In this document: positions 41,192 through 41,298 of the stretch, in pieces
How the letters are laid out: each line of letters starts with the position of its first letter
Position numbering within the stretch: the first letter of the stretch is position 1
Assembly (NCBI GenBank): GCA_029858565.1
Contig: JAOUEV010000030.1
Span: forward strand, 1-41,298
Origin: Nitrospirota bacterium
GTDB lineage: Bacteria > Nitrospirota > UBA9217
Direction: 5' to 3'
Length of the DNA stretch: 41,298 nucleotides
Notes under the pieces: model-generated
The model's input: only the letters and a program-made list of their open reading frames with translations
Told to the model about the DNA's origin: nothing
Databases searched by the model: none
Program-made: the position numbers and the translations under genes

Positions 41192-41298
41192 GTGCGCCCA
41201 GCATGGGCGCACTCTTGTGGGTGTGAGTCCCACCGTAAGCTGATCACAGCGAACGAAGCGAAGCGCAACTGCATGAGGGCGACCAAGTGTGGGAAGGA
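41192..41298 (+). mobile_element. 5' end of a group II intron, class C type (truncated by the window)
   Basis: The sequence opens with GTGCGCCCAGCATGGGCGC followed by GGGTGTGAGTCCCACC. This is the pattern at the 5' end of group IIC introns (for comparison, the Oceanobacillus iheyensis intron opens GUGUGCCCGGCAUGGGUGC and continues GGGUGAGAGUCCCG). The first 21 bases form a 9-bp hairpin (41192-41200 with 41204-41212). Its position right behind a terminator stem and T-run is the preferred target of class C introns. The reverse transcriptase ORF and 3' end would lie beyond the window. Confidence 0.75.

Noticed and set aside
1-41298. CRISPR arrays, rRNA genes and insertion-sequence transposases
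   Set aside because: No regularly spaced repeats, rRNA segments or transposase motifs were found on either strand.

Overview
This window is a densely packed bacterial chromosome segment of roughly 50-55% GC by eye. It suggests a Gram-negative anaerobic or facultatively anaerobic respirer of the Nitrospirota / Desulfuromonadota (former Deltaproteobacteria) type. The evidence is a Lol lipoprotein-export operon and a TonB-like protein (so an outer membrane), type IV pilus motor genes in the order pilB-pilT-pilC-pilS-pilR, three multiheme c-type cytochromes with ResB/CcsA (system II) cytochrome maturation, a Tat system beside mobB, and a tRNA for selenocysteine. No rRNA or marker protein in the window fixes the phylum, so this is inference.

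Layout. 1-2.6 kb: the 3' end of a helix-turn-helix gene, a PDZ/radical-SAM DUF512 protein and aroE. 2.6-10.0 kb: pilBTCSR behind a near-consensus sigma70 promoter. 10.0-15.4 kb: housekeeping genes (ubiD family, a CNNM/CBS membrane protein, purC, lysS). 15.5-17.7 kb: a Lol operon with an unusual small membrane protein between permease and ATPase, and a lolD that seems to start at AUA. prmA converges on lolD and overlaps it.

18.6-23.1 kb is the most unusual part. It holds a globin-coupled membrane sensor, a frameshifted CBS protein coupled to an HPP-family membrane protein, a cysteine-bearing Rrf2 regulator, a cupin and a NapH/CcoG-like polyferredoxin. Two FNR/CRP-type palindromes lie exactly 22 bp upstream of -10 elements, one for each flanking unit, which suggests a small redox or nitrogen-oxide-responsive regulon. 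23.1-27.8 kb: a DUF401 permease, a TonB-family protein, a MetE/UroD-superfamily protein, and two damaged genes, queF and htrA.

27.8-36.0 kb is respiratory: tatA-tatC-mobB, hemL, atpZ-atpI without the rest of the ATP synthase, a tetraheme cytochrome / Tat-exported four-cluster ferredoxin / NrfD membrane complex, an 11-heme NapC-like cytochrome and a triheme c7 cytochrome. 36.0-41.3 kb: tRNA-Sec (minus strand), a KefB-type antiporter, resB and ccsA. hemL, resB and ccsA supply haem synthesis and attachment for the cytochromes; tatAC exports the ferredoxin. The window ends in the 5' end of what looks like a group IIC intron, placed directly after the ccsA terminator.

Recurrent themes: (i) several genes (ubiD, prmA, queF, the NapH-like gene, the antiporter) have a promoter so close to an ATG without Shine-Dalgarno sequence that leaderless or nearly leaderless mRNA is likely; (ii) three genes between 19.8 and 27.8 kb carry single frameshifts, which may be real decay or assembly errors.
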